NCBI GenBank assembly: GCA_900769945.1
Contig: CAAGIO010000013.1
Location: forward strand, 1 to 64,000
Reading direction: 5' to 3'
DNA length: 64,000 bases
Origin: Bacteroidales bacterium
GTDB taxonomy: Bacteria > Bacteroidota > Bacteroidia > Bacteroidales > F082
The notes under the pieces were generated by a model that made no database searches, was not told where the DNA came from, and saw only the letters and a list, made by a program, of their open reading frames with translations. Position 1 is the stretch's first letter; each line of letters begins with the position of its first letter. The position numbers were made by a program, and so were the translations under genes. Shown in pieces: positions 7,869 through 16,231 of this stretch.

Positions 7869-8657
7869 ATGAAAACAGCCATGAGAAACACCATCTTTTT
7901 TGTTTTAATAATATTAGGTATCAACTGCTTTGCACAGACAAGGCCGGCGGGTCCTGTCTCAGGAGAGAGTCTGACGAAGCAAATATTACAAAACCACCTT
8001 GTATATCCGGAGGAGGCTTTGAATGCGAGAAAAGGCGGAAAGATTACGGTATATTTTGACATTGACGAGAACGGTGTCGCCTCGAACCACAGGGTCAATG
8101 AAGCCTTTGACGAGCAGTGCGCACAAGAGGCGATACGATTAGTAAGGCAGATAGAGTGGTTGCCAGCCCTGCAGAACTCAAGGGCGGTGAAGTCGGAAGG
8201 CGAATACACAGTGGTTTTCTCACCCAAAAGCTACGCCAAGGCAGAAGCAAAGAACCCAAGGCTGCATCTTCCGGAGTCGGAGTATAAGGCACAGAGTACC
8301 AACGACATATACGAGGGGAAACAGCTTTTCGTTGCGCCGCGGCCATATTTCTCAAACCCACAGGTGACGATGGCGGCATACCTTCGCACCGAGCTCAAAT
8401 ATCCGGAACAGGCAAAGCAGTTCGAGATTGAAGGCACGGTAAAGCTCAACTTCATCATTGAGACAGACGGCAGGGCATCAAACATCGTAATAGAGAACAG
8501 CGTCGGGGGCGGATGCGACAACGAAGCCATAAGGCTGATAAGCAACGTCTTATGGACTCCGGGCGTAAAGAACGACAGCCTCGTCAGAACAAGAACAAGC
8601 CAGGAAATAACGTTCAAGATAGGCGAACGCAACTATTACGACGGCAACGCTTATTAA
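7869..8657 (+). CDS. Periplasmic protein with two TonB C-terminal-type domains
   Basis: This 262-aa protein has a signal peptide (hydrophobic residues about 8-19, ending CFAQ) and two copies of the TonB C-terminal fold. The first, about residues 45-115, has KITVYFDIDENG and WLPALQNSRAV. The second, about 175-250, has GTVKLNFIIETDGRASNIVIE and LWTPGVKND. It lacks the Pro-rich periplasm-spanning segment and the long-lived membrane anchor of true TonB, so it is more likely a soluble periplasmic relative than the energy transducer itself. The DUF3078 outer-membrane protein gene follows after 42 bp and may be co-transcribed. ATG 7881 is an alternative start. Confidence 0.8.
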   Translation: MKTAMRNTIFFVLIILGINCFAQTRPAGPVSGESLTKQILQNHLVYPEEALNARKGGKITVYFDIDENGVASNHRVNEAFDEQCAQEAIRLVRQIEWLPALQNSRAVKSEGEYTVVFSPKSYAKAEAKNPRLHLPESEYKAQSTNDIYEGKQLFVAPRPYFSNPQVTMAAYLRTELKYPEQAKQFEIEGTVKLNFIIETDGRASNIVIENSVGGGCDNEAIRLISNVLWTPGVKNDSLVRTRTSQEITFKIGERNYYDGNAY

Positions 8658-8699
8658 GAAAAAATATTCATCAACAAATAATAATCTTAAATTTACAAA

Positions 8700-9659
8700 A
8701 TGAAAAAATTATTTTTACCATTACTTGCAATGCTACTTTCAGCAAACATGGCATTAGCACAAGACGCCGAAAAGGCAACTTCAAAATGGACACACGGCGG
8801 CAACTTCGGGATTAATTTCGCGCAAAGCTACTTCAACAACTGGGCAGCCGGCGGACAGAACACCGTCAACGGATTGAGCATTTTGAAATACAGCGTGGAT
8901 TTCGCAAGAGACAACTCAAAATGGGAGAATGACATAGACCTTCAACTCGGCTACAGCTTCTATGACTTGGACAAAAAGCCTATCAAGACTGACGACAAGA
9001 TTTTCATCAGCTCATTGTACGGCTACGATGTCATAAAAGACAAGCTTTTCATCACGAGCAACCTCACCCTGCAGTCACAATTCGCTAACGGTTACGACTA
9101 CAAGACCGACAGCACCAACAGGATTTCAGGTTTCATGTCACCCGGATACGTCACGTTAGGCGTTGGTGCTCAATGGGTGCCGGCATCATGCCTTTCAATC
9201 AACTTCGCACCAGTAACGGGAAAACTCACAGTGGTGAGAGACCAGACAATCGCTGACCAAGGCAATTATGGGATGAGACCTGCAGAATACGCATACGATG
9301 CCGACTCCGTGCTCGTGAAAGTTAAAGACGGCAGCAACGTCAGATGGGAGCTCGGTCTCCAAGTGACTGCCAACTTCAAGTATGAAATCTTCAAAAACGT
9401 CACCTTAAGCTCAAAGTTAGTAGCATTCTACGACTACATGCAAAAGTCAAGCGACCTGAACGCATTAGGCGAGAGATACGGGTGCCCATTTGATTTCGAC
9501 TGGGACAACTCACTGATATTAAAGGTGAACGACTGGCTCAACTGCAACATCACGGCAAGGCTGCTCTATGACGAGGACATTATGCCTACTACAGGGAAGA
9601 ACACCTTCTTCCAGTTCAAAGAGGTGTTAAGCGTTGGCATATCATACAGAATCCCTTAA
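8700..9659 (+). CDS. DUF3078 family outer-membrane protein
   Basis: This 319-aa protein has a signal peptide (MKKLFLPLLAMLLSANMALA) and a body of alternating short beta-strands. It has the DUF3078 hallmarks: NFAQSYFNNWAAGGQNTVNG at the N-terminus, repeated strand pairs ending in acidic turns, and a C-terminal strand FKEVLSVGISYRIP ending in an aromatic-rich outer-membrane signature. It is probably a small beta-barrel; its role is not known. It lies between a TonB-domain protein and a phosphodiesterase, the latter only 2 bp downstream, so all three may form one operon. A paralogue occurs at 46304-47461. Confidence 0.85.
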   Translation: MKKLFLPLLAMLLSANMALAQDAEKATSKWTHGGNFGINFAQSYFNNWAAGGQNTVNGLSILKYSVDFARDNSKWENDIDLQLGYSFYDLDKKPIKTDDKIFISSLYGYDVIKDKLFITSNLTLQSQFANGYDYKTDSTNRISGFMSPGYVTLGVGAQWVPASCLSINFAPVTGKLTVVRDQTIADQGNYGMRPAEYAYDADSVLVKVKDGSNVRWELGLQVTANFKYEIFKNVTLSSKLVAFYDYMQKSSDLNALGERYGCPFDFDWDNSLILKVNDWLNCNITARLLYDEDIMPTTGKNTFFQFKEVLSVGISYRIP

Positions 9660-9661
9660 TA

Positions 9662-10180
9662 ATGAAGAAGATAGGAGTTTTGTCAGACACTCACGGATGG
9701 TTAAATCCAAAGGTCTTTGAGTTTTTCAAGGACTGTGACGAGATATGGCATGCAGGCGACATCGGTTCCACCGATGTCGCCCAATTACTTTCTTCGTTCA
9801 AGAGACTACGCACTGTATATGGAAATATAGACGGGCAAGAAATAAGGCTCTCATACCCCAAGACACAGATTTTCAACATAGAAGGTCTCAAAGTGGTGAT
9901 GACACACATAGGAGGATACCCCAACCACTACGAACGCGGAATCAAGCAGCTGCTATTGCTTGAGAGACCGGACATCTTCATCAGTGGGCACTCTCACATC
10001 TTAAAGATAATGAACGACAAAGAGTTAGGGCTACTGCATATCAACCCTGGCGCAGCAGGAAAACACGGATTCCATCAGATGGTGACAATGGTGAGATTCA
10101 TGATTTCAGGCAGCGAGATATGTAATATGGAACTGTATGAATGTAGCAGGAAATACATTCTGACTCAAGACAATAACTAA
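9662..10180 (+). CDS. YfcE/MJ0936-type metallophosphoesterase
   Basis: This 172-aa protein carries all motifs of the calcineurin-like phosphoesterase family: GVLSDTHG (D8, H10), HAGDIG (D33), YGNIDG (N55), MTHIGGYP (H82) and SGHSH (H107, H109). They bind two metal ions. Relatives are small cytoplasmic phosphodiesterases, usually of unknown physiological substrate. It starts 2 bp after the DUF3078 gene stop, which suggests translational coupling. Length is normal for the family. Confidence 0.93.
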   Translation: MKKIGVLSDTHGWLNPKVFEFFKDCDEIWHAGDIGSTDVAQLLSSFKRLRTVYGNIDGQEIRLSYPKTQIFNIEGLKVVMTHIGGYPNHYERGIKQLLLLERPDIFISGHSHILKIMNDKELGLLHINPGAAGKHGFHQMVTMVRFMISGSEICNMELYECSRKYILTQDNN

Positions 10181-10221
10181 CAATTATTCAACCAATTAGC
10201 CAGAGACATCCCCTATCCTAC

Positions 10222-10252
10222 AAAAAAACCGGACACTCAAAAGAGAATCCGG
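10222..10252 (-). terminator. Rho-independent terminator of the DUF4293 gene
   Basis: On the minus strand CCGGA...TCCGG with inner CTC/GAG pairing is followed by seven T residues (plus A-run 10222-10228). It lies 35 bp beyond the DUF4293 stop and could also slow transcripts from the phosphoesterase gene. Confidence 0.75.
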
Positions 10253-10286
10253 CAAAATTCAAAAACTAAAATGTAAAAACTATGAA

Positions 10287-10763
10287 TTATCTAAGCCTGT
10301 CAACAGAGTTGAGCAGGTCGATATCTTTTTTAACTCCACGTATCGCGAGAAGGCTGAAAACCATACTTAAAACAGGTAGCACTGCCCCGACATACACGAC
10401 AGTCTCAACATTGACCATATCAAAAGCGCCCTCAATCTTCGGGACATAATAAAGTATAGCCAAAAGGACAAAAACAGCATTTACAAGGATATTGATGCGG
10501 TTCATGTTAATCTGAAGTTTGCGTTTTTTGTACTTTAACATGGCAAATACCGGGATAATCACCCCTAATGCAGCGAGAATAATGAGAGGCAGGGTGAAAG
10601 ATGACCCGAACACTCCGGCCACCACCTGATTCTTTACAGCATAAGTGTATAGGCTGATGCTTCCTTCACCATAACTAATGATTGTCAATGGAATAAAAAA
10701 CAACAATCCGCTCACTATTGCGGATAATAACATAAATAACGACTGTATCCTCTGTATCATCAA
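10287..10763 (-). CDS. DUF4293 family membrane protein
   Basis: This 158-aa protein has four hydrophobic segments (about residues 8-28, 52-73, 90-106 and 121-142) and starts MMIQRIQSLFMLLSA, the usual opening of DUF4293 proteins of Bacteroidetes. A basic loop YKKRKLQINMNRIN separates the second and third segments. It should lie in the inner membrane; function is unknown. It is divergent from rho, an arrangement I associate with this phylum. The minus strand upstream has TATTTTTGC, a fitting -7 element. Confidence 0.85.
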   Translation of the reverse strand: MMIQRIQSLFMLLSAIVSGLLFFIPLTIISYGEGSISLYTYAVKNQVVAGVFGSSFTLPLIILAALGVIIPVFAMLKYKKRKLQINMNRINILVNAVFVLLAILYYVPKIEGAFDMVNVETVVYVGAVLPVLSMVFSLLAIRGVKKDIDLLNSVDRLR

Positions 10764-10796
10764 TAAAAAATTTTTGCAAAAATAATAAAAAAATGC

Positions 10797-10824
10797 TTGC
10801 AGTTCAAAAAAAATAGTATTTTTG
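10797..10824 (+). promoter_or_regulatory. Promoter of rho
   Basis: TTG at 10797-10799, a 17-bp spacer and TATTTTTG at 10817-10824 fit the Bacteroidetes promoter pattern. The resulting leader of about 110 nt before rho is long and could hold a Rho-dependent autoregulatory site, as known for rho in other bacteria; no structure is obvious. Confidence 0.55.
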
Positions 10825-10939
10825 CAGTGTCAATTGAACAACGGAAATATTATGTTGTTCCTTGAGCGAGAACGTTCCTGTTCTGCAATAATCAATAAAG
10901 TTCCTTATTTAAATCAGTCTTTAGGACAATTTGAAATCT

Positions 10940-12769
10940 ATGTATGATATTTTTGAATTAAACGACATGTCTTTTGCCGAGATAAGAGAGATAGCGATGA
11001 AACTCGGTTTGGAAAGTACAAATGTTGAGAAAGAGCATCTTATTTATAATATCATAAATAAGTTAGAAAGTGGATATGAGGAGAAGTTAGAGGAAGGGAA
11101 TGAGGAGAAGAAAGAAGAAGTGCCGGAAGTTGAGAACAAACCTAAAGGCCGACCTGGAAGGAAAAAGAAGATAGCCACCACAAATTCAGATACTCTTGAT
11201 GAGAATAAAGATATTACTGTTCCAGAACCAGAGACAAAAGACGAGACGCCGGAGGTTGTGCCTGCTGAAAAAGAGGCAGCAGCTGTTGTCGAGACACCAA
11301 AGCGCGCAAAACGTCCAAGGATAGGCGATAGGACTAACGTAGTAAAAACCGTAATAAACTCTACAGAAAGCGACAAGCCGGGGCAACGCGTCTCTTATCC
11401 GAAGCCACGCCCGGCGTCAACGGAACATGAGCCAAAACCGATGATAGAGATAAAGCCAGAAAGTTCTGGCAACCAACAGATTGAGCCTGTCGTACAACAT
11501 ATAGAGCAGGCCCCTGTCGTAGTTGAGGAGAGACAGCCGGTTTACGAGACGAAAATACAGAGGAGGGAGAGCGACGACAATACGGCCGCAAACCAGCACA
11601 ATAGCCAGCCCACCGCCGCCCCACAGAAACGTGACGAACTCATCTCCGAGTTCGACGGCGTAGTACAAGCAGAAGGCGTACTCGAAATTATGACTGACGG
11701 ATACGGATTCTTACGCTCCGCCGACTACAACTACCTAAACTCCCCTGACGACATCTACGTTTCCCAATCACAGATTAAGTTATTCGGGCTCAAGACCGGC
11801 GACACTGTATTAGGAATGATACGCCCACCAAAGAACGGAGAGAAATATTTCCCATTAGTAAAGGTTGACAAGATAAACGGGCGCAACCCGGAAGAAGTGA
11901 GAGACCGTATCCCATTCGACTACCTCACCCCTCTGTTCCCAAACGAGAAGTTCAAAATCACCGGACATAAAGGATGCACCATCTCCACAAGGATTATGGA
12001 CTTGTTCGCTCCAATAGGCAAAGGTCAGAGAGGTCTTATCGTAGCCCAGCCGAAGACAGGAAAGACAGTGTTACTCAAAGAGGTAGCAAACGCAATTGCA
12101 GCAAATCACCCGGAAGCATACCTTATCATCCTCCTTATCGACGAACGCCCTGAAGAGGTGACAGATATGGCAAGAAGCGTAAAGGCCGAGGTCATCTCGT
12201 CAACATTCGACGAGCCCGCAGACAAACATGTGAAAATCGCTAACATAGTGTTAGAGAAAGCCAAACGCCTCACCGAATGCGGTCACGACGTTGTCATTCT
12301 CCTTGACTCTATCACACGACTTGCCCGCGCCTACAACACAGTGTCACCAGCATCAGGAAAGGTGCTATCTGGTGGTGTCGAGGCTAACGCACTCCAGAAA
12401 CCAAAACGCTTCTTCGGAGCAGCAAGAAAAATAGAAAACGGCGGCTCACTAACAATTCTCGCAACCGCCCTTATCGACACAGGCTCAAAGATGGACGAGG
12501 TAATATTCGAGGAATTCAAGGGAACAGGAAATATGGAACTCCAACTCGACCGCCGTCTCTCGAACAAACGAATCTACCCGGCAATAGACATCATCTCATC
12601 TGGAACACGACGCGACGACCTGCTCGTTGACGAACGCACCCTGTCTCGCGTCTGGGCTCTGCGTAACCATTTCGCTGACATGACACCTGTCGAGACAATG
12701 GAATTCCTTAAAGACAGGATTTCTAAGACAATGTCTAACGAAGAATTCTTATCCACTATAGATAAATAA
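10940..12769 (+). CDS. rho: Transcription termination factor Rho
   Basis: The start is placed at ATG 10940 (MYDIFELN), as in homologues; a TTG three codons earlier is less likely. The 609-aa protein has a Rho N-terminal helical domain (about 1-45), a charged, Glu/Pro/Lys-rich low-complexity insertion (about 46-235), the RNA-binding cold-shock-like domain (GVLEIMTDGYGFLRS), and the hexameric ATPase core with Walker A IVAQPKTGKT, the Walker B region VVILLDSITRLAR, and the secondary RNA site/Q-loop region. It is an RNA-dependent helicase that ends transcription. The long insertion makes it larger than the E. coli protein (419 aa) but is common in this phylum. A terminator follows directly. Confidence 0.97.
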   Translation: MYDIFELNDMSFAEIREIAMKLGLESTNVEKEHLIYNIINKLESGYEEKLEEGNEEKKEEVPEVENKPKGRPGRKKKIATTNSDTLDENKDITVPEPETKDETPEVVPAEKEAAAVVETPKRAKRPRIGDRTNVVKTVINSTESDKPGQRVSYPKPRPASTEHEPKPMIEIKPESSGNQQIEPVVQHIEQAPVVVEERQPVYETKIQRRESDDNTAANQHNSQPTAAPQKRDELISEFDGVVQAEGVLEIMTDGYGFLRSADYNYLNSPDDIYVSQSQIKLFGLKTGDTVLGMIRPPKNGEKYFPLVKVDKINGRNPEEVRDRIPFDYLTPLFPNEKFKITGHKGCTISTRIMDLFAPIGKGQRGLIVAQPKTGKTVLLKEVANAIAANHPEAYLIILLIDERPEEVTDMARSVKAEVISSTFDEPADKHVKIANIVLEKAKRLTECGHDVVILLDSITRLARAYNTVSPASGKVLSGGVEANALQKPKRFFGAARKIENGGSLTILATALIDTGSKMDEVIFEEFKGTGNMELQLDRRLSNKRIYPAIDIISSGTRRDDLLVDERTLSRVWALRNHFADMTPVETMEFLKDRISKTMSNEEFLSTIDK

Positions 12770-12786
12770 TTGTAAATCATACTTTT

Positions 12787-12820
12787 AAAACAGGACATCA
12801 TCTCGATAGTCCTGTTTTTT
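12787..12820 (+). terminator. Rho-independent terminator after rho
   Basis: AACAGGAC and GTCCTGTT flank a 12-nt loop and are followed by TTTTTT. The T-run ends two bases before the ATG of the next gene. Confidence 0.85.
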
Positions 12821-12821
12821 A

Positions 12822-13367
12822 ATGCAACATAAAGACAATACCGTGTTAAAATATATTTACAAATCTAAGTTAGGCGATATTGAAATCTTCGTAAATGAAG
12901 ATTATTTGTTCGCATTATTCTTCTCAGATTCTAATACTTTTGACACCACACTAATAAAAAATCACGAAACAATTTCCAACAACAGCATCAAGCCATCTGT
13001 TCTGACAGAGACAATACATTATCTCGATAATTATTTCAACGGGGAAGCCGTAAATAAAACACCGAAGATAAAGACCTTCGGAAGCTTCTTCCAAGAAAAA
13101 GTATGGGAAATATTAAAATCCATCCCTTTGGGTAAAACAATGACATACAATGAATTATCAAAAGAATTAGAGAAGCAGGGACTACCGTCATGCCCTCAAG
13201 CCGTTGGTAATGCCGTCAAAAGGAACCCCGTCTCTATTATCATACCTTGCCACAGGGTAATAGGAACAAAAGGACAGCTCACAGGATATGCAGGCGGAAT
13301 AGAACGAAAAACTCAACTTCTTGAAATAGAAGGATTATCCATCCGTTCCGGAAGAATTATTAGTTAA
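12822..13367 (+). CDS. ogt: Methylated-DNA-protein-cysteine methyltransferase
   Basis: This 181-aa protein has the acceptor motif IIPCHRVIG with the reactive Cys at about residue 141. It is preceded by the helix-turn-helix KTMTYNELSKEL and AVGNAVKRNP (Arg finger), and followed by LTGYAGGIERK. It repairs O6-alkylguanine and O4-alkylthymine by irreversible transfer to the Cys. The chosen ATG sits right behind the rho terminator; the N-terminus (LKYIYKSKLGDIEIF) fits the family, so the start is probably right, but the leader would have to lie within the terminator hairpin. The K+ channel gene follows after 16 bp. Confidence 0.93.
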   Translation: MQHKDNTVLKYIYKSKLGDIEIFVNEDYLFALFFSDSNTFDTTLIKNHETISNNSIKPSVLTETIHYLDNYFNGEAVNKTPKIKTFGSFFQEKVWEILKSIPLGKTMTYNELSKELEKQGLPSCPQAVGNAVKRNPVSIIIPCHRVIGTKGQLTGYAGGIERKTQLLEIEGLSIRSGRIIS

Positions 13368-13383
13368 ACTCAAAAATATTAAA

Positions 13384-14280
13384 ATGTTCGCTAAAACAAA
13401 GAGGTTCATAAAAGACAAAGTCGTCAATAATCAGAAAGCAAAAGACAAACTTTACACAATCATCTTCGAATCAGACACAAAGTCAGGGAAGGCCTTCGAT
13501 GTGATACTTATCTTCATGATTATCACAAGCGTACTTGTTCTTGTCATAGACAGTAAGAACATTCCTTCTTGGCTTAATAAGGTGTTCGGAGTGATGGAAT
13601 ACACATTCACTATTTTCTTTACAATAGAATACATCTTAAGGCTTTATTGCTCTCCGCAACCAAAGAAATACGCATTCAGCCTCTTCGGAATCATAGATTT
13701 TCTTTCAACATTCCCAATATATTTCAGTTTCATCTTCAAAGGCGCACGATTCTTCCTCGCACTGCGAATAATAAGAGTAATAAGGATTTTCAGAGTTTTC
13801 AAACTCTTCAACTTCCTGAATGAGGGACACAACCTCCTATTGGCATTGAAAGACAGTATGCGGAAAATAGTGGTGTTCTTCCTGTTCATCGTAGTCATCG
13901 TCATCTCAATAGGGACACTGATGTACATAATAGAAAACAACCATCCCGACTCACAATTCGTTGATATTCCGACAAGTATATATTGGGCTATCGTTACAAT
14001 GACCACTGTAGGATATGGCGACATCACACCAATAACACAAGTTGGGCGATTTCTCTCGGCGGTGGTGATGCTGATTGGCTACACTACCATTGCTGTCCCA
14101 ACAGGAATCGTCTCTGTATCAATGGCTAAGACTTATAATAAAAAAAATCGCATTTGTCCAAAATGCCACAAGATAGAAGAAGATGAGAACGCAAAATATT
14201 GCAGATATTGCGGAAGCCCTATTGATGAAGAGCAGGAGAATGAAAAAACCACCGACAAGAGGACTGAGATTGAGCATTAA
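13384..14280 (+). CDS. Voltage-gated-type K+ channel with C-terminal zinc ribbon
   Basis: This 298-aa protein has six predicted membrane segments: S1 about 40-56, S2 about 70-88, S3 about 95-113, an Arg-bearing S4 (LALRIIRVIRIFRVFKL, about 121-137), S5 about 158-182, and S6 about 222-245. The pore loop carries the selectivity filter TVGYGD near residue 207. After S6 comes a 50-residue cytoplasmic tail with CPKCHK ... YCRYCGSP, a CX2C-X14-CX2C zinc-ribbon pattern not usual for bacterial Kv channels. It should pass K+ in response to voltage; the tail may sense metal or redox state or bind a partner. It probably shares a transcript with ogt. Confidence 0.9.
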   Translation: MFAKTKRFIKDKVVNNQKAKDKLYTIIFESDTKSGKAFDVILIFMIITSVLVLVIDSKNIPSWLNKVFGVMEYTFTIFFTIEYILRLYCSPQPKKYAFSLFGIIDFLSTFPIYFSFIFKGARFFLALRIIRVIRIFRVFKLFNFLNEGHNLLLALKDSMRKIVVFFLFIVVIVISIGTLMYIIENNHPDSQFVDIPTSIYWAIVTMTTVGYGDITPITQVGRFLSAVVMLIGYTTIAVPTGIVSVSMAKTYNKKNRICPKCHKIEEDENAKYCRYCGSPIDEEQENEKTTDKRTEIEH

Positions 14281-14346
14281 CAAAATAGATTTTTTTTTAG
14301 CAACAATTGGCAAATTTTTAATATTTTTGCAAAAATAAGATTTTCT

Positions 14347-14997
14347 ATGGGTCTAAACAAACTATTACAGTTCTTCGTAACAAAAGAGACGAAATTCTAC
14401 CCTATTTATATGAAGCAGGCAGAGACCATACAGAATGCCAGCAAGTTATTGAGAGATATGGTCTTAACTGATGATGTTGAGGAACGTAAGATACTTGGGC
14501 GTCAGATAAAGAAAAACGAGACAGACGGAGACGAGCAGTTCAGAAAACTTTATCAGGAGTTGAACAACACCTTCATCACCCCATTCGACAGAGAAGACGT
14601 GCATGATTTAGGCTCGAACATGGACGATTTCCTTGATGTGTTAGAAGACTGTTCAAAAGCAATTCTGATGTACCACCCAAAGAAACTCGACAAACAGATT
14701 CTTGAGATTGCCACTTATCTATATGAAAACAGCCAGCACATTCTTGAAATAACGAAGCGTCTCGACAGCATCTCCGAGAAATCCCACAAAATCATAGAGT
14801 TATGCGACAAGATAAAGCACAACGAGCATATTGTGGACGATATATACACAAACTATATCAGCCATTTGTTTGAGAGTCAGATTGACTATACCGAGTTGAT
14901 AAAAGACAAGAACATCGCTGAGACCTTCGAGTTGGCGAGCGATGCTGCGAAGCAGGTTTCAGACACTTTCAGGACAATAATAATAAAGAATTCGTAA
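14347..14997 (+). CDS. DUF47 (PhoU-like) phosphate transport regulator
   Basis: This 216-aa, mostly helical protein belongs to the DUF47/PhoU-like family: KETKFYPIYMKQAETI at the N-terminus, FITPFDREDVHDLGSNMDDFLD (about 74-95) with the conserved metal-binding Asp/Glu residues, and a second helical half. Members are cytoplasmic and are usually encoded with PiT phosphate transporters, whose activity they are thought to control. Here the PiT gene starts one base after the stop (TAA-T-ATG). A TATTTTTG -7 element lies at 14322-14329, so the pair forms its own operon. Confidence 0.92.
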   Translation: MGLNKLLQFFVTKETKFYPIYMKQAETIQNASKLLRDMVLTDDVEERKILGRQIKKNETDGDEQFRKLYQELNNTFITPFDREDVHDLGSNMDDFLDVLEDCSKAILMYHPKKLDKQILEIATYLYENSQHILEITKRLDSISEKSHKIIELCDKIKHNEHIVDDIYTNYISHLFESQIDYTELIKDKNIAETFELASDAAKQVSDTFRTIIIKNS

Positions 14998-14998
14998 T

Positions 14999-16045
14999 AT
15001 GCTGACTATCATTGTCACCACATCATTCATTCTCGCACTCCTTATCACCTTCCTCAACGGGATGAACGACTCGGCGAACTCCATCTCCACAGTAATTGTG
15101 ACGCATGTACTCTCCCCGAAAAAAGCGGTGCTGTGGGCGGTGTTATGGGAGATGATGGCATTCTTTCTATTGAAATTCAGTGTTGCAGAGACAATGGGAA
15201 CAGGCATTGCACACGAGACATACATGACACCATACGTCGTTTTCTCGGCCTTGCTCGGCGCATTAATATGGCTTGCACTCTGCACATGGAAAGGCATGCC
15301 TATCTCCACTTCACAAGCCCTTATTGGTGGCATCATCGGCTCGGTATGGTTCGTGTACGGCAACGACGCGTTAGTAGGCACCGACATCTTCCTCATCCTT
15401 GCCTTCATCGTTATCGCACCACTCTTAGGCCTTATCGTAGGCTTCTTCCTCATGTGTATCATCATGAAGCTTTGTAAAAACATGAAGAAGAGAACCGTTG
15501 ACACTCTTTTCCGAAGGCTTCAACTCGCCTCATCAGCAGCATTCAGCATCGGACATGGCGCAAACGACGCCCAGAAGACAATGGGTATCATAGCGATAAT
15601 GATGTTTATGACACTCCAGAATCAAGAGGTCTCTGACAACTTAAGAAGTATTATCAATGTGTTTTATGACCAGTCAAAAGGGTTCTATATCCCTGATAAC
15701 CTCGCGATATTGTGCTATCTGATAATGGCACTCGGAATAATTGTAGGTGGAAAACGTGTCATCAAAACCATTGGTCAGGACATTGCACGCATCGACCCAG
15801 CACGCGGTTTCTGTGCCGAGACATCTGGCGCATTAACATTGATTATCAGCTCCATTTTCGGCATCCCCGTCAGCTCATCACACACAATTTCCGGCTCAAT
15901 AATTGGCGTTGGACTCACCAGCGGCATGAAGTCTGTACATTGGGATACCGCCAAACGTATCGTTATCGCTTGGATATGGACCATCCCCGCCCCTCTCATT
16001 ATTTCCGGAATAATCAATCTGTTGATTAACAACTACCTGAATTAA
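14999..16045 (+). CDS. pit: PiT-family inorganic phosphate transporter
   Basis: This 348-aa membrane protein has about ten hydrophobic segments and the duplicated PiT signature: NGMNDSANSISTVI near residue 20 and GHGANDAQKTMGII near residue 180, plus the loops TSQALIGGIIGS and SSSHTISGSIIG. PiT proteins carry metal-phosphate or phosphate together with H+ or Na+ across the inner membrane. It is translationally coupled to the upstream DUF47 gene, which supports a phosphate-uptake unit. The length is at the short end, typical of the bacterial form without a large central loop. Confidence 0.94.
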   Translation: MLTIIVTTSFILALLITFLNGMNDSANSISTVIVTHVLSPKKAVLWAVLWEMMAFFLLKFSVAETMGTGIAHETYMTPYVVFSALLGALIWLALCTWKGMPISTSQALIGGIIGSVWFVYGNDALVGTDIFLILAFIVIAPLLGLIVGFFLMCIIMKLCKNMKKRTVDTLFRRLQLASSAAFSIGHGANDAQKTMGIIAIMMFMTLQNQEVSDNLRSIINVFYDQSKGFYIPDNLAILCYLIMALGIIVGGKRVIKTIGQDIARIDPARGFCAETSGALTLIISSIFGIPVSSSHTISGSIIGVGLTSGMKSVHWDTAKRIVIAWIWTIPAPLIISGIINLLINNYLN

Positions 16046-16186
16046 GACCACATCCGTCTTAAATAAATGATATTGATAATAAACGCCTTACGCCTCTTCG
16101 CAGGCAAAATGTATCCATAATAACGGTAGTTTCCTGCTTCTATCCTCTTTTCTTTCTTAATATGAAAGCAAAATTCACATTTCATA

Positions 16187-16217
16187 AACAAACTTGTATA
16201 ACTGATTTTTGTTTGTT
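16187..16217. promoter_or_regulatory. Inverted repeat upstream of hcp
   Basis: AACAAAC (16187-16193) and GTTTGTT (16211-16217) flank 17 bases, ending 14 bp before the hcp start. The spacing could suit a dimeric regulator of the CRP/FNR type such as HcpR, or it may form a leader hairpin. No consensus can be confirmed by eye. Confidence 0.3.
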
Positions 16218-16231
16218 AAGAAAAAAAGACT

